Shown: piece after piece, positions 32,557-41,406 of the stretch
Position numbering within the stretch: the stretch's first letter is position 1
How the letters are laid out: every line of letters starts with the position of its first letter
From: a bacterium
Lineage (GTDB): Bacteria; Bacillota; Sulfobacillia; UBA995
DNA length: 57,238 nt
NCBI GenBank assembly: GCA_031082145.1
Contig: JAVHLP010000012.1
Span: forward strand, 1-57,238
Direction: 5' to 3'
Made by a program: the position numbers and the translations under genes
The notes under the pieces: model-generated
What the model was told of the DNA's origin: nothing
What the model saw: the letters and a program-made list of their open reading frames with translations, nothing else
Databases searched by the model: none

Positions 32557-33776
32557 GACCCGTTCCTCCGGCTATCCAGCACTTCCAGGAAGGCGTCCAC
32601 CCGGGTCCGGGCCTGCCCCTCGGAGTAGGCGCGGGCGTCGGCCATGTCAGCCTCCAGCAGGAGCGAGGGCACCGCCAGACGGTTTCCGATCTCGCGGGCC
32701 AGAGGCAGTTGGCCCAGCGAATAAGTCTTGCAGCTGCGACAAGAATGAAAGAGCACCCCGTCGGCCCGCTGGCCCTTCACCATGTGCAGCAGGCGTTCCA
32801 GCCGCCGGCCGAGGTCGATGTTGAGGATAACCTGCGAGTACTGGGTGGCCAGGGAGCCCAGTGGATCGTGGAGGTCCTCGGGCCCAAACTCGTATTCCCC
32901 CCAGGCCCAGGTGTAGGTCTCGCCGACGAAGGAAGCCCCCCGGGAGTGAAGGTAGCGGATCAGGCCGAACGCGTGCCAGATGGCGATGTTATCCCAGATC
33001 AACCGGTAACGCTCGCCCTGGACGGCCCCTTCGCCCCGGGCCACCCGCCCCTCCACTTCCCGGCACAGGCGCCGGAGGTAGTCGACACAGGCCCGGGTAC
33101 CACGGAGGGTCACCATGGGGAAGAGGTTGGTGAAGGCATCCAGGGCGCCCACGGGGCAGGGCGCAGCCCGCCGGCAGAGCTGTACTTGGTTCCACAGCGC
33201 GACCGCCTCGGCGCTCAGCCGCAGCCTGGCAGCAAGCGCTCCCCGGGTTAGCTGCCGGCCCGTCTGGGCCTGGAGAAAGGCGATCGCTTCCTCGAGCTGC
33301 CGGCGCACGTAGTCCACCTGGTGAGCGGTCAACCGCTCGCTCACAAAGGGGAAGTCCAGGATGAAGAGGGGGACGCGGTAGTGCCGGGCGACCACCTCCC
33401 ACCACTTCACCACCACGCCGCAGATGTTGCTGGCGGCGAAAAGCAGATCGGGTTCGGGCAGGGCCTTCCCTTTGAGGGGGCCCTGGCCGGTCAACATGGA
33501 TCCGATACTGGTGCGGGCGTAAGAGCAGAGATCGGGAGAGTAGCCGGCAGCCTCGGCCGCCTCGCAGAGTTCGACCGCCAGGTGACGGCTGGCCGCGACG
33601 GCCGCGAAGTTCTCCGGGTAAACGGGGAGGATCCCCAGGGCGTGCAGGAGTTCTACGGGCGCCCCGCTGGTCACCCAGGCCACCGGCCGGCGGCGGCGCC
33701 GGGCCAGAAAGGCATCCCGGTAATGGGCGACCAGCATTGCCTTGAGCCGCCCATCGGTCTTCAGACGGCCCGTCAC
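32538..33776 (-). CDS. HgdB/BcrC-family Fe-S subunit, 412 residues
   Basis: Member of the 2-hydroxyacyl-CoA dehydratase D-component family (HgdB, FldB, BcrC, BzdN and the double-cubane cluster proteins). Likely cluster ligands are C84 (DLCSYARTS), C119 (ASNICGVV) and the C346/C349 pair in FHSCRSCK. Receives an electron from the activase to perform a radical dehydration or reduction. It overlaps the second subunit by 4 nt upstream and the activase downstream. No CoA-transferase gene is present, so the substrate need not be a hydroxyacyl-CoA. Confidence 0.87.
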   Translation of the reverse strand: MTGRLKTDGRLKAMLVAHYRDAFLARRRRRPVAWVTSGAPVELLHALGILPVYPENFAAVAASRHLAVELCEAAEAAGYSPDLCSYARTSIGSMLTGQGPLKGKALPEPDLLFAASNICGVVVKWWEVVARHYRVPLFILDFPFVSERLTAHQVDYVRRQLEEAIAFLQAQTGRQLTRGALAARLRLSAEAVALWNQVQLCRRAAPCPVGALDAFTNLFPMVTLRGTRACVDYLRRLCREVEGRVARGEGAVQGERYRLIWDNIAIWHAFGLIRYLHSRGASFVGETYTWAWGEYEFGPEDLHDPLGSLATQYSQVILNIDLGRRLERLLHMVKGQRADGVLFHSCRSCKTYSLGQLPLAREIGNRLAVPSLLLEADMADARAYSEGQARTRVDAFLEVLDSRRNGSCRASG

Positions 33777-34843
33777 CGCCTGTCCCCTCCCCCCAGGGTC
33801 TCCAGGAACGCTTCCACGCGGGTGCGCGTCTGCCCCCGCGGCAGCGTCCCCTGCTCCAATTCCAGGGCCAGGCTGGGCACTTGCCGGGCCGCCAGTCCCG
33901 CCCGGAGGTACGGCAGGTCAAAGGCATGGGACTCGCAGAACTTCTGCAGTAGGAAGACCACTCCCTCGGCGCGAAGAGCGGCTACCTGCTCGAGCAGGGC
34001 GTCGAGCCGGCGCCAGGCGGGATGCTTAGCGGGACACGGGAGCCGGGCCAGGTAGGCCCGGGCCAGTTCGGCCACCGGGTTTGGCGGCGGCACGTCACCC
34101 CAGGCCCCGCCCAAGGCGACGTAGCGGGAACCCACGCACAGGTCATCCCCGACCACCGCCGCCCCCGCCAATTCCAGTTCTCGAAGCACCACCGGGGTCT
34201 CCAGGGCGCCGCCGGCAACCAGGATCCGCGTCCCGCCGGCCACCCCCGCCTCGTCCGGCAGGGCCAGCAGTTCCAGGGCGGCCAACCGGTCCATCACCTG
34301 GGCCCCCATGGCGGCCTCCAGGAACGGCCGGCCGGCCAGCCCACTCCCGGCCAGTGCCTCCCGGAGCGACCCGGCCAGGCGCACCGCCGAGTGAATGGCG
34401 TCGGCGACAACCGGGCCGCCCGCCACCCCCTCCAGCCACCGGCGGAAGCGCTCGAACTCCCGCGCTGCATACTCCTGAGCGGCCTCGCCCTCCACCCGGA
34501 GGGGGAGGTTGATGAAGAACAAGGAGCGGGCCGGCAAGTACATCCGCCATACCTCGGCCACCGCCCGCAGCGAGTCGCAGGTGTAGGGGAACACGACACC
34601 GGCCAGCCAGTCCCATTCCCCCCGCAAGGCCGCGTCCAGACAGCCCCGGGCAAAGGGGCAAGCGAAGCTCTGCAGGTAAGTATCTGCCGGGCCCGGAGGA
34701 CCGCCGGGGGGAAACAGCCGCACCGGCTGAAGGCCTGCCGCCAGGATGAGTTCCTCCGGGGTATAGGAGCAGAGGTAGCCAATGGCCCCTCCCCGGGGTA
34801 CGCCGTTGCCGGCCAGAGCCTGACGGAAGGCGTCCTGTCCCAC
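33773..34843 (-). CDS. Second HgdB/BcrC-family Fe-S subunit, 356 residues
   Basis: A shorter and divergent paralogue. It starts with the GYLCSYTPEELILAAGLQPVR motif of the family, and has C62 and C68 (SFACPFARGC), C89 (YTCDSLR) and a late LLQKFCESHAFD cysteine. The two subunits probably form a heterodimer, as in BcrB/BcrC and HgdA/HgdB. Start is GTG with a moderate site (GGCGGATAGG). It lies 13 nt after DUF362 and overlaps the 412-residue subunit by 4 nt. Confidence 0.85.
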   Translation of the reverse strand: MGQDAFRQALAGNGVPRGGAIGYLCSYTPEELILAAGLQPVRLFPPGGPPGPADTYLQSFACPFARGCLDAALRGEWDWLAGVVFPYTCDSLRAVAEVWRMYLPARSLFFINLPLRVEGEAAQEYAAREFERFRRWLEGVAGGPVVADAIHSAVRLAGSLREALAGSGLAGRPFLEAAMGAQVMDRLAALELLALPDEAGVAGGTRILVAGGALETPVVLRELELAGAAVVGDDLCVGSRYVALGGAWGDVPPPNPVAELARAYLARLPCPAKHPAWRRLDALLEQVAALRAEGVVFLLQKFCESHAFDLPYLRAGLAARQVPSLALELEQGTLPRGQTRTRVEAFLETLGGGDRR

Positions 34844-34855
34844 CCTATCCGCCCC

Positions 34856-35950
34856 CTAGCTGAAAATCTTCCCGAACTCGCCGGCGATGGCGTCCCCGGG
34901 CACTACTATGGCCCCCTCCGGACACAGCTCGGCACAACAGAAGCAGGAGATGCAGCCGTCCTCAACCACTGGGTGAGGATCGAGCCGGATGACCCGGGGA
35001 GGGCAGTTCACCGCGCACTCACCACATCCGGTGCACCGCTCCGGGTTGACCCGCGGCCGGGTCGTGCTGATGGTCATCAAGGCCGCCGCCATCTCCAGGG
35101 GGGAGGACCGGAAGGTCGAGGGGAGGCGGAAGCCGGGGATCACCTCAAGCCGCCCCACCAGGTCGATGGCCTCGACCTCGCCCAGCCCGCGCTCGGCGGC
35201 GATCGAGAGGAGTCTCAGCGTGGCGGGGTCCACTCCCATCATCCGGGCCATCACGGCGTCCACCGCCACGCCGTCATAGCCGGCCAGGATCTTGCCCAGT
35301 GGCCGGGTCGTGCCGTGGGTCGGCCCGTTCCCCTCCATGGCCAGGACCCCGTCCAGGATGTGCAGGTCAGGCGGCCGGATGCGGTAGAGGTCGGCCAGGA
35401 GTTCGGAGAAGCGGTTGCGGGACGGGGCCTTGAGATGCAGGGCCGCCTTCGCCGCCCCGGCCACGTACCCAAAGCAGTTCTTCACGCACCCGGTCAGGGT
35501 GGTCAGGAGGTGGGTCTTGAAACAGGGCATGTTGACCACCAGGTCCGCTTCCAGCACCTCGCGGGACAGCGGGAAGGAGTCGGTGAAGCGGGAGCCGGCG
35601 GGAACCTCCGCCACCTCCCGGGAGAGATTCAGGAACCGCCCCCGGGCCGCATCCAGGAGGCCGGTGGGCCGGGCGGTGTGCGCCGAGTTCACCTCCAGGC
35701 CGCCGGGATTGTCACCCACCACCACATCGGCCCCCCGCTCGAGCAGGTGGTCGACGACCGCCCCCACCACCAGTGGGTTGGTGGTGGCTCCCGCCTCCGG
35801 AGGGAAAGGGCCGATGATGTTGGGCTTGACCAACACCCGCCGGCCCTCAACGGCCAGCGGGAAGAGTGCGAAGACCTGTTCCACGGCGGCACGGGCCGCG
35901 AGACCCAGCGGGCGGCCGGGATCGACCTCGGTGATCAGCACCCGGGCCAC
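34856..35950 (-). CDS. DUF362 protein with two C-terminal 4Fe-4S clusters
   Basis: 364 residues with GTG start at 35950 after GGGGAGGTGG. The DUF362 domain (about 1-280) has GRRVLVKPNI and PCFKTHLLTTLTGCVKNCFGY. Two ferredoxin motifs follow: CTGCGECAVNCPP and CISCFCCAELCPEGA. DUF362-ferredoxins have been seen near oxidoreductases and are suspected electron carriers or assembly factors. Here it directly precedes the HgdB-like pair and could feed the activase. Its position makes it the operon's first redox gene. Confidence 0.85.
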   Translation of the reverse strand: MARVLITEVDPGRPLGLAARAAVEQVFALFPLAVEGRRVLVKPNIIGPFPPEAGATTNPLVVGAVVDHLLERGADVVVGDNPGGLEVNSAHTARPTGLLDAARGRFLNLSREVAEVPAGSRFTDSFPLSREVLEADLVVNMPCFKTHLLTTLTGCVKNCFGYVAGAAKAALHLKAPSRNRFSELLADLYRIRPPDLHILDGVLAMEGNGPTHGTTRPLGKILAGYDGVAVDAVMARMMGVDPATLRLLSIAAERGLGEVEAIDLVGRLEVIPGFRLPSTFRSSPLEMAAALMTISTTRPRVNPERCTGCGECAVNCPPRVIRLDPHPVVEDGCISCFCCAELCPEGAIVVPGDAIAGEFGKIFS

Positions 35951-35994
35951 GTCGGTCCACCTCCCCCGGCCGGCGGCTGGGAGAGTTCTGCCCC

Positions 35995-37647
35995 CTAGCG
36001 GGGGTTTCCTTCTCCGAACAGCAGTCTCCGGATCATGGCCGGAGGCAGGCTTCCATGCCGCAATAGGTCCTCGTGGAAGTCCCGGAGGCGGAAGGAAGCC
36101 CCGGCCCGGCGACGATAGTCGGCGACGATCTTCTGAATCTCCAGCTTCCCCATGAGGTAGCTCATGGGCTGGGTGGGGCTTGACGTGTACCGCCTGACCT
36201 CGGCCTTGGCGTTGACCGGCTCGAGGTTGGCCCGCCGCACCAGGAAGCCGACGGCCTCCTCCACCGGCATCCCCTCACAGTGCAACCCCACGTCGAGGAT
36301 GATCCGGGCCGCCCGCCAGAGCTGATCCTTGAGCCGGGCCAGCTTCACCCGGGGATCGTCGAGATAGCCAAGCTGCTCCATGAGTTCCTCACAGTAGAAA
36401 GCCCAGCCCTCGGTGAAGAGGGTGCAATGCTCCATCCGGCGGACGGCGGTGGCCGCCCGGTTGGACCATACCAGTTGGAGGTGGTGCCCCGGATACCCCT
36501 CGTGCAAGGTGGTCACCGGGATCTTGTGGATGGAGTGTCCCTGCAACCGCTCCTCCTGCTGGTCGGGCGACATGCCGGGGCTTACGGGGGTGACCCAGAA
36601 CCGCCCAACCTGCTGCTCTTCAAAGGGAGCGGGCGATACGTAAGCGGCATAGGGGATGATCGCCTGGGCGAAGAGAGGCGTCTCCTCGATGATCAGTTCC
36701 TCGCCAGGCGGTATCCCCACGATGGCCTCGTCCACCACGTACCGTCGCACCCGGGCCAGTTCCTCGCGGTACGTATCCAGCAGGCGGCCGGCTTCCGGGT
36801 GCTCCTTCTTGAGGTCGGCGTACAGCTCGATCCAGTCCCGGTCGGGGTCGATGGCCGCCCCGGCCTCCCGGCAGAGCCCGAGGGTCTCCTCGAAGAGCCG
36901 CCAGCCCTGGGCCTGGAGGGTCTCGCCGTTGTAGTCCAGGAGGTGATCCTCGGCCAACATGGCGTCGAAGAGCCGGCGTCCCGCCGCGAAGTCGCCGGTC
37001 GAGTTGGGCAGGAGTTCGCCCAGCCATCCCCGGTAGGCTTCAAGGGCCGCCACCGCGCCGGCGTTGGCGTCCAGTACCTCCCGCTTGATCCCGTCCGGAA
37101 GCGAACCGGCGACGTGCGGGATCAGCGAGTTGAAGAAACCGGCGCCACCGGCCGCCATCTCCTGGGCCGTCTCGGTCCAGACCCGGGGAGGGTTCTCGAC
37201 GTTCTGGCGGGCCTGGGCGAGAAGGGCCGGCACCTGGCGGAGCCGCGAGGCCAGGCTCCGCATGCGGTCTTCCAGCGGGGCAAACTCGCGGGTGATCAGC
37301 AGGTAGCCGCCAAACATGGCCAACTGCAGGTACATCCCCGGGTCGCGCTGGAACGGGCGCCACTCGGCCAGCGTTCGTTCCCAGCCGCGGATGCTCCGCA
37401 AGGCCAGTTCCCGGTCAACCGCGGCATCCGGGGTCAGATCCGAGGGGTCGATCCCCTCCAGCTCGCGGCGATGACCGCGCAGCGCGGCCAGGTGACCGTC
37501 CAGGGTTGCCGGCGAGTAGTCTCCCAACTCACCGTCGTACTTGTGAAACCCCTGTTGCGTGGCGCCTACTGGACTGGCCTGGAAGAGCCGGTCGATGAGG
37601 CTGTCGAGCAGGCGGCCGAGGCGGGCGGTGGCATCGGATCGGTTCAT
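35995..37647 (-). CDS. DUF885 family metallopeptidase-like protein
   Basis: 550 residues from ATG 37647, preceded by GGGAGGAGGA. The family motif HEGYPGHH (in TTLHEGYPGHHLQLVW) provides the zinc-binding residues of the M3/DUF885-like fold, and a YPLGEELI-like EEL segment lies in the middle. Related proteins cleave dipeptides or oligopeptides. No signal peptide, so it is cytoplasmic. 45 nt before the DUF362 gene; it may head the operon or be separate. Confidence 0.82.
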   Translation of the reverse strand: MNRSDATARLGRLLDSLIDRLFQASPVGATQQGFHKYDGELGDYSPATLDGHLAALRGHRRELEGIDPSDLTPDAAVDRELALRSIRGWERTLAEWRPFQRDPGMYLQLAMFGGYLLITREFAPLEDRMRSLASRLRQVPALLAQARQNVENPPRVWTETAQEMAAGGAGFFNSLIPHVAGSLPDGIKREVLDANAGAVAALEAYRGWLGELLPNSTGDFAAGRRLFDAMLAEDHLLDYNGETLQAQGWRLFEETLGLCREAGAAIDPDRDWIELYADLKKEHPEAGRLLDTYREELARVRRYVVDEAIVGIPPGEELIIEETPLFAQAIIPYAAYVSPAPFEEQQVGRFWVTPVSPGMSPDQQEERLQGHSIHKIPVTTLHEGYPGHHLQLVWSNRAATAVRRMEHCTLFTEGWAFYCEELMEQLGYLDDPRVKLARLKDQLWRAARIILDVGLHCEGMPVEEAVGFLVRRANLEPVNAKAEVRRYTSSPTQPMSYLMGKLEIQKIVADYRRRAGASFRLRDFHEDLLRHGSLPPAMIRRLLFGEGNPR

Positions 37648-37760
37648 GGCGGGTCCTCCTCCCGGCGACATGCGAGCGCTCCAGTTTTCGGGAGGGGAGG
37701 GAGCGTTTCCTGCCGGCGGCATGGCGCCGGCCCGGGCCGGGCACTGGCCGGAGGGGAGGA

Positions 37761-37862
37761 CTGGGATCCCCCATCCAGTACCTCCTGGTTACCGGGCGGA
37801 TAGTCACCATCCTGCCCCTGGCCCTGTTCCTCACCCTGTCGGTGATGGGCAAGCGCCCCCTA
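37761..37862 (+). pseudogene. N-terminal remnant of a DUF421 (YetF) gene
   Basis: About 30 codons read QYLLVTGRIVTILPLALF, then LTLSVMGKRPL, the first helix and MGKRP motif of the DUF421 family. GGAGGGGAGGA precedes it, but the start would be a CTG. After MGKRPL the frame turns into shadow of the ceramidase-like gene. The remainder of 37648-37948 shows nothing else. It looks like the stump of a deleted gene. Confidence 0.5.
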
Positions 37863-37948
37863 GCCGCTCCGGCCCACGCCCCTGCGCCCCGCTACCGGGG
37901 AACCGCCGCCACGCGTACCCTGACTGACCCCACGGCTCCCGGCGCGCC

Positions 37949-39370
37949 TCACCGCACCGGGGGCCGCCGGGTCCGGCCGGCCAGTTGGGCCGTCCAGGCG
38001 ACGCCGGTGAACACGGCCAGGAGGACGACGAGGGCGGCAACAACCCCCGACCGCAGGAAGACCGCCAAGCGCCAGGCCTGCGCCCGCGCGAGGGCCAGGG
38101 TCGCCGGGTCGGCCAGGGCCGCGGGCGGTTCGCGGCCGGCCAGTTCCGCCGCCAGTCTCCGGACCTCGTCTACCAGCAGCTCGGCGGAGACCGGGGAGCA
38201 GGCCAGCCTCTCCTCGTGCCCGCCGGCCCGCCACTCCCCGGCGGGAATCAGGTAGCCAAGGGCGTCGTTGGCCAGACCCAGGACCAGGCAGGGCGAATCG
38301 CCGGCGGCTTCCCGTAGCTGCCTGCCTACCGTGAACAGGGCCTCCCCCGGCAGGGCGGCCAGGCAGGCCGGTCCCAGCCGGATGAACCAGACCTCGGTCT
38401 CCACCATCCCTCGCCGCGCCTGCCGGGCGGCCAGCCCCAGCTGCCAGGTCAGAGCCAGGCGCCAGTTGGTGACCGGCACCGCTACCGTCCGCCAGGCGAA
38501 GTCCAGGGCGGCCCCTGAGCCCGGGCCGGGGAGGGTGCGAAGAGAAGCTTCCACCAGATCGGCCAGGGACTCGCCGTAGTTGCGGGGAGCGTCGGACCCA
38601 GTTCCCCCGGGCCGCACCGGCACCTGATCGCCGGCAGCCCCCGTGAAGTAGAGTGCCACCCCGCCGGTTCGACTCTCCAGCCGGGCCGCCAGGTACCCGG
38701 GGAAACCGGCGCCCAGCATGCGGTTGGTCGCACCCGTGAGAACGGGCCGGGCGGCGAAGCCGACCAGCGTGGCCACAGCGACGCCCCCTGCCCCTTGCAG
38801 CCGGAGGACGGTGAGCTCCTCGGCTTGGGGGCCGGCCGGGTCGCGGTAGTTGCGCGTCCGGCCGGGGGCGGCAACGGTCGCCGCCGTCAGTCTCACCGGC
38901 TCCCGTGCCCCGAGCGCTTGCAGTATAACGAGGGCCATCTCCTCCCGCAGGAACTCCCGGTAGGAGCGGCTGATGCCTCCCCCCAGGCCCAGGGTGTCCG
39001 GCCCGGCATGAGTGTTGGTGCAGGCTATCAACACCGCCGGTGGCTCTCCCTCCGTCCAGGCCTGGGCCACCCGGGCACGGACAGCCTCCACGTCCTCCCG
39101 GAACAGGCCCACCAGGTCGGCGGAGACCAGGACCAGAACCCGCCCGCCCTGCGATAGGGCGACAGCCCGGACTCGGAGATCGGTCTCGACGCCCTGACTC
39201 CTTCTAACCGGGCCAAGGCCGTAGCCCGCCATCCAGACCGGGCCGGAAGGGGTAATGGTGCGGCGGGCCGCTCCCGCCAGCAGGTCTTCCCCGGGAGGAT
39301 CGGCCCCGACCTTGCCCGGGGCCAGGAACAGCAGACCGGCCACCAGGAGGGCGGCTCCCCTCCTACTCAA
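37949..39370 (-). CDS. Secreted neutral ceramidase-like protein with C-terminal anchor
   Basis: 473 residues. Signal peptide at 1-23 (LLVAGLLFLAPGKVGA). The neutral/alkaline ceramidase N-terminal domain shows AGAARRTITPSGPVWMAGYG, then CTNTHAGPD, FAARPVLTGATNRMLGAGFPG and GAAGDQVP, a layout shared with the zinc amidases of the family. A hydrophobic helix near 437-459 and a basic tail suggest a membrane anchor. Bacterial members without sphingolipid hosts may cut other lipids or N-acyl amides. It overlaps the next gene's end by 8 nt. Confidence 0.75.
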   Translation of the reverse strand: MSRRGAALLVAGLLFLAPGKVGADPPGEDLLAGAARRTITPSGPVWMAGYGLGPVRRSQGVETDLRVRAVALSQGGRVLVLVSADLVGLFREDVEAVRARVAQAWTEGEPPAVLIACTNTHAGPDTLGLGGGISRSYREFLREEMALVILQALGAREPVRLTAATVAAPGRTRNYRDPAGPQAEELTVLRLQGAGGVAVATLVGFAARPVLTGATNRMLGAGFPGYLAARLESRTGGVALYFTGAAGDQVPVRPGGTGSDAPRNYGESLADLVEASLRTLPGPGSGAALDFAWRTVAVPVTNWRLALTWQLGLAARQARRGMVETEVWFIRLGPACLAALPGEALFTVGRQLREAAGDSPCLVLGLANDALGYLIPAGEWRAGGHEERLACSPVSAELLVDEVRRLAAELAGREPPAALADPATLALARAQAWRLAVFLRSGVVAALVVLLAVFTGVAWTAQLAGRTRRPPVR

Positions 39371-40799
39371 GGCCGGCGCCGGCCCCCGGCGCCGGCTCCA
39401 GGGCCAGTCGCAAGGCTCCGCCGGCGAGGGTGACCGCGAGCAGCAGTGCGAAGGCGACGGGCCAGGGCGCCGGCCGGCAGGAGCCGGCCAGCAGCCAGGC
39501 GGGGCCGGCCAGGCCCAGGCAGGCCCAGGCCAAGTTCAGGACCTGCCGCCCGGGGATCAGCCGGGGCCAGAACAGAGCCGCAGGATAGAAAGCAACCAGG
39601 ACGATAGGACTTCCCCGGGTCAGCAGGGCCGATGTGACCACCGACGCGGCAAGTAGCGCCAGCAGCGCCCAGCGCCGGTCCTCAGGGGATTGTTCTCCCC
39701 CGGCCCGCCGTGTTAGCCAGCCAACCCCGGCCAGGGCCAGGCCGGCTACCGCCGGCCAGACTTCGCGGTACCAGCCCGCCCCGGCGGCCAGGGCGCAACC
39801 CAACCATATGGCCCACCAGGAACCCTCGGTCACCAGGGGCCGCCAGGCTCCCTGAAGCCTGCGGCGGCGGCGCTGGGCCCGGGTCTGGCCAGGCGTCGGC
39901 GGGAGCCTTCCCTGGTCGAACCGATAGGCTTGGACGGCGGCCAGTACGGCCGCCTCGTCGGCCAGCCAGCGCCACGGGCGGCGGACCCGGCGGAGGCCAC
40001 GGCCCAGCGCCAGCGATAGGGGGAAGAAGGCGGCCAGTTGGGCCAGCCATAGCCCCGGGGCGGTGACGTAACGAGACCCCAGCACCAGGTAAAGGGTGGA
40101 GGAACGACCGATCCCGGCCGCGTCCGGACGGGGGATGACCGGCAGTTCGTCCACGCTATGCAGGAGGCGCTCCACGGCCCGGCCGAAGGCGGCCAGGTCC
40201 AGAGCGTCCGGCCCCGTTCCCTCCAGGGCGATCCGGGAGAGGGTGCCGGGGGCGGGATCGGCCACCAGCAGAAGCTCGCGCAACTGGACCGCCCAGCCCT
40301 CGGGCGCCGGCCCCGCCTCGCGGGTCACCGCCGCGTTGGCCAGTTGCCTGAGCCAGAGTGGCGGGTAGGCGCCGGCGGGCTTCACCGTCACCGCCGCCCG
40401 CCCCTCCACCCGGTAGCTCAGGTGCACATGAAGGACCACCGGCCCGGGTGCCTGAACAGGAGCGCTCACGGACAGAAGCAGGCTCCGCCTCGGATCCTGA
40501 GCCGCCAGGGCCCTGGCCAAGGCCGGCAGCAGGGCGGCCGCCGGCCCCGGCTCGGCGGTGACCAGGATGTACTCCCCGGCGCCGGGACCCTGGCCGGGGA
40601 CGACCTGCGACTCTGAGGCCGGCGGGCCGGCGATGGCCGCGGCAACGTCCGGCGCTTCCAGGACCGGCTGGGTGAGCGACAAGAGAGGCGGGGGCAAGGT
40701 CCGGGACAGGCCCAGGGCCAAGCCGGCGGCCAGGATCAGGCTGAGCAGCCCGGCCGCCCAGCCGGGAGAGCGGTAGACCCAGCGCGTCCTGGCGGGCAA
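39363..40799 (-). CDS. Large membrane protein, unknown
   Basis: 478 residues from TTG 40799, the first possible start after an in-frame TGA; the site upstream is weak. One helix lies near 13-32, then a soluble domain of about 210 residues on the outside, then about six helices with a basic cytoplasmic loop (RAQRRRRRLQ). I cannot assign a family. It runs into the ceramidase-like gene by 8 nt, so the two are coupled and may act on the same envelope substrate. Confidence 0.6.
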   Translation of the reverse strand: MPARTRWVYRSPGWAAGLLSLILAAGLALGLSRTLPPPLLSLTQPVLEAPDVAAAIAGPPASESQVVPGQGPGAGEYILVTAEPGPAAALLPALARALAAQDPRRSLLLSVSAPVQAPGPVVLHVHLSYRVEGRAAVTVKPAGAYPPLWLRQLANAAVTREAGPAPEGWAVQLRELLLVADPAPGTLSRIALEGTGPDALDLAAFGRAVERLLHSVDELPVIPRPDAAGIGRSSTLYLVLGSRYVTAPGLWLAQLAAFFPLSLALGRGLRRVRRPWRWLADEAAVLAAVQAYRFDQGRLPPTPGQTRAQRRRRRLQGAWRPLVTEGSWWAIWLGCALAAGAGWYREVWPAVAGLALAGVGWLTRRAGGEQSPEDRRWALLALLAASVVTSALLTRGSPIVLVAFYPAALFWPRLIPGRQVLNLAWACLGLAGPAWLLAGSCRPAPWPVAFALLLAVTLAGGALRLALEPAPGAGAGLE

Positions 40800-40892
40800 T
40801 GCGGCACCGGTGATGGGCCGTCACCCCCTTGAGGAGCAGATTCACCGTCAGGTCGCCCTGGACCTTCCGGCTGCCGCCGGAGGGGCCGGCGA

Positions 40893-41357
40893 CTAGCGGT
40901 CCGCCGGGCGAGCGTCCCTGCCGGTGACCAGGAGGTAAGCGGCCAGGATCAACAAGTGGAGGGTGAGAGAAAGGGTGAAGTCATGGGGGAGGCTCCAACC
41001 CGGGGCGTAGGCGCGGGCGCCCAAGCGCAGGAACAGGATTTGGTGGCCGGTGAAACCGAGGGGAAAGAGGAGGAGCCATCCCAGTCGCTGTAGCGCCGCC
41101 TCAGGCAGGTAATGCACAAAAGCTATCACCAGGGGGATCCAGGCCAAGAGGGCCATCAAGGGCACGCCCTGAACGGTCAGCCAGCCGGTGCGGGCAAAAC
41201 TCCAGAGGCCAAGGACCGGGCTCCCCAGCAGGTTGACGGCGGCCGCCAGGGCGAAACCGGCCAGGACCCCAAAGGGCAGCAAGCGCCGGAAGTGGTCCGG
41301 CGGCACCACGAGAAGGCCGAGGACCCAGAAGAAGCCCGCCGCCGCAGTGTAGATCAT
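40893..41357 (-). CDS. Small integral membrane protein, unknown
   Basis: 154 residues from ATG 41357, chosen for the CGGGAGGTGCGAG site; the longer frame upstream is shadow. Five hydrophobic segments, with GHQILFLRLGARAYAPGW between the fourth and fifth. It resembles small membrane proteins found in sporulating Bacillota, but I cannot name the family with confidence. It lies 49 nt after the YkvI-like gene. Confidence 0.65.
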   Translation of the reverse strand: MIYTAAAGFFWVLGLLVVPPDHFRRLLPFGVLAGFALAAAVNLLGSPVLGLWSFARTGWLTVQGVPLMALLAWIPLVIAFVHYLPEAALQRLGWLLLFPLGFTGHQILFLRLGARAYAPGWSLPHDFTLSLTLHLLILAAYLLVTGRDARPADR

Positions 41358-41406
41358 CGGCTCGCACCTCCCGGCTGCGGTTAGTGATAACCCGGCCGGG
41401 CATCCG

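Noticed and set aside
34022-35998. 658-residue open frame on the plus strand
   Set aside because: It is antisense to the DUF362 and dehydratase-like genes, has Pro/Gly/His/Gln-rich composition and no domain; a GC-rich shadow.
36280-37803. 507-residue plus-strand frame
   Set aside because: Antisense to the DUF885 gene; only its far end touches the DUF421 remnant, which is in another frame.
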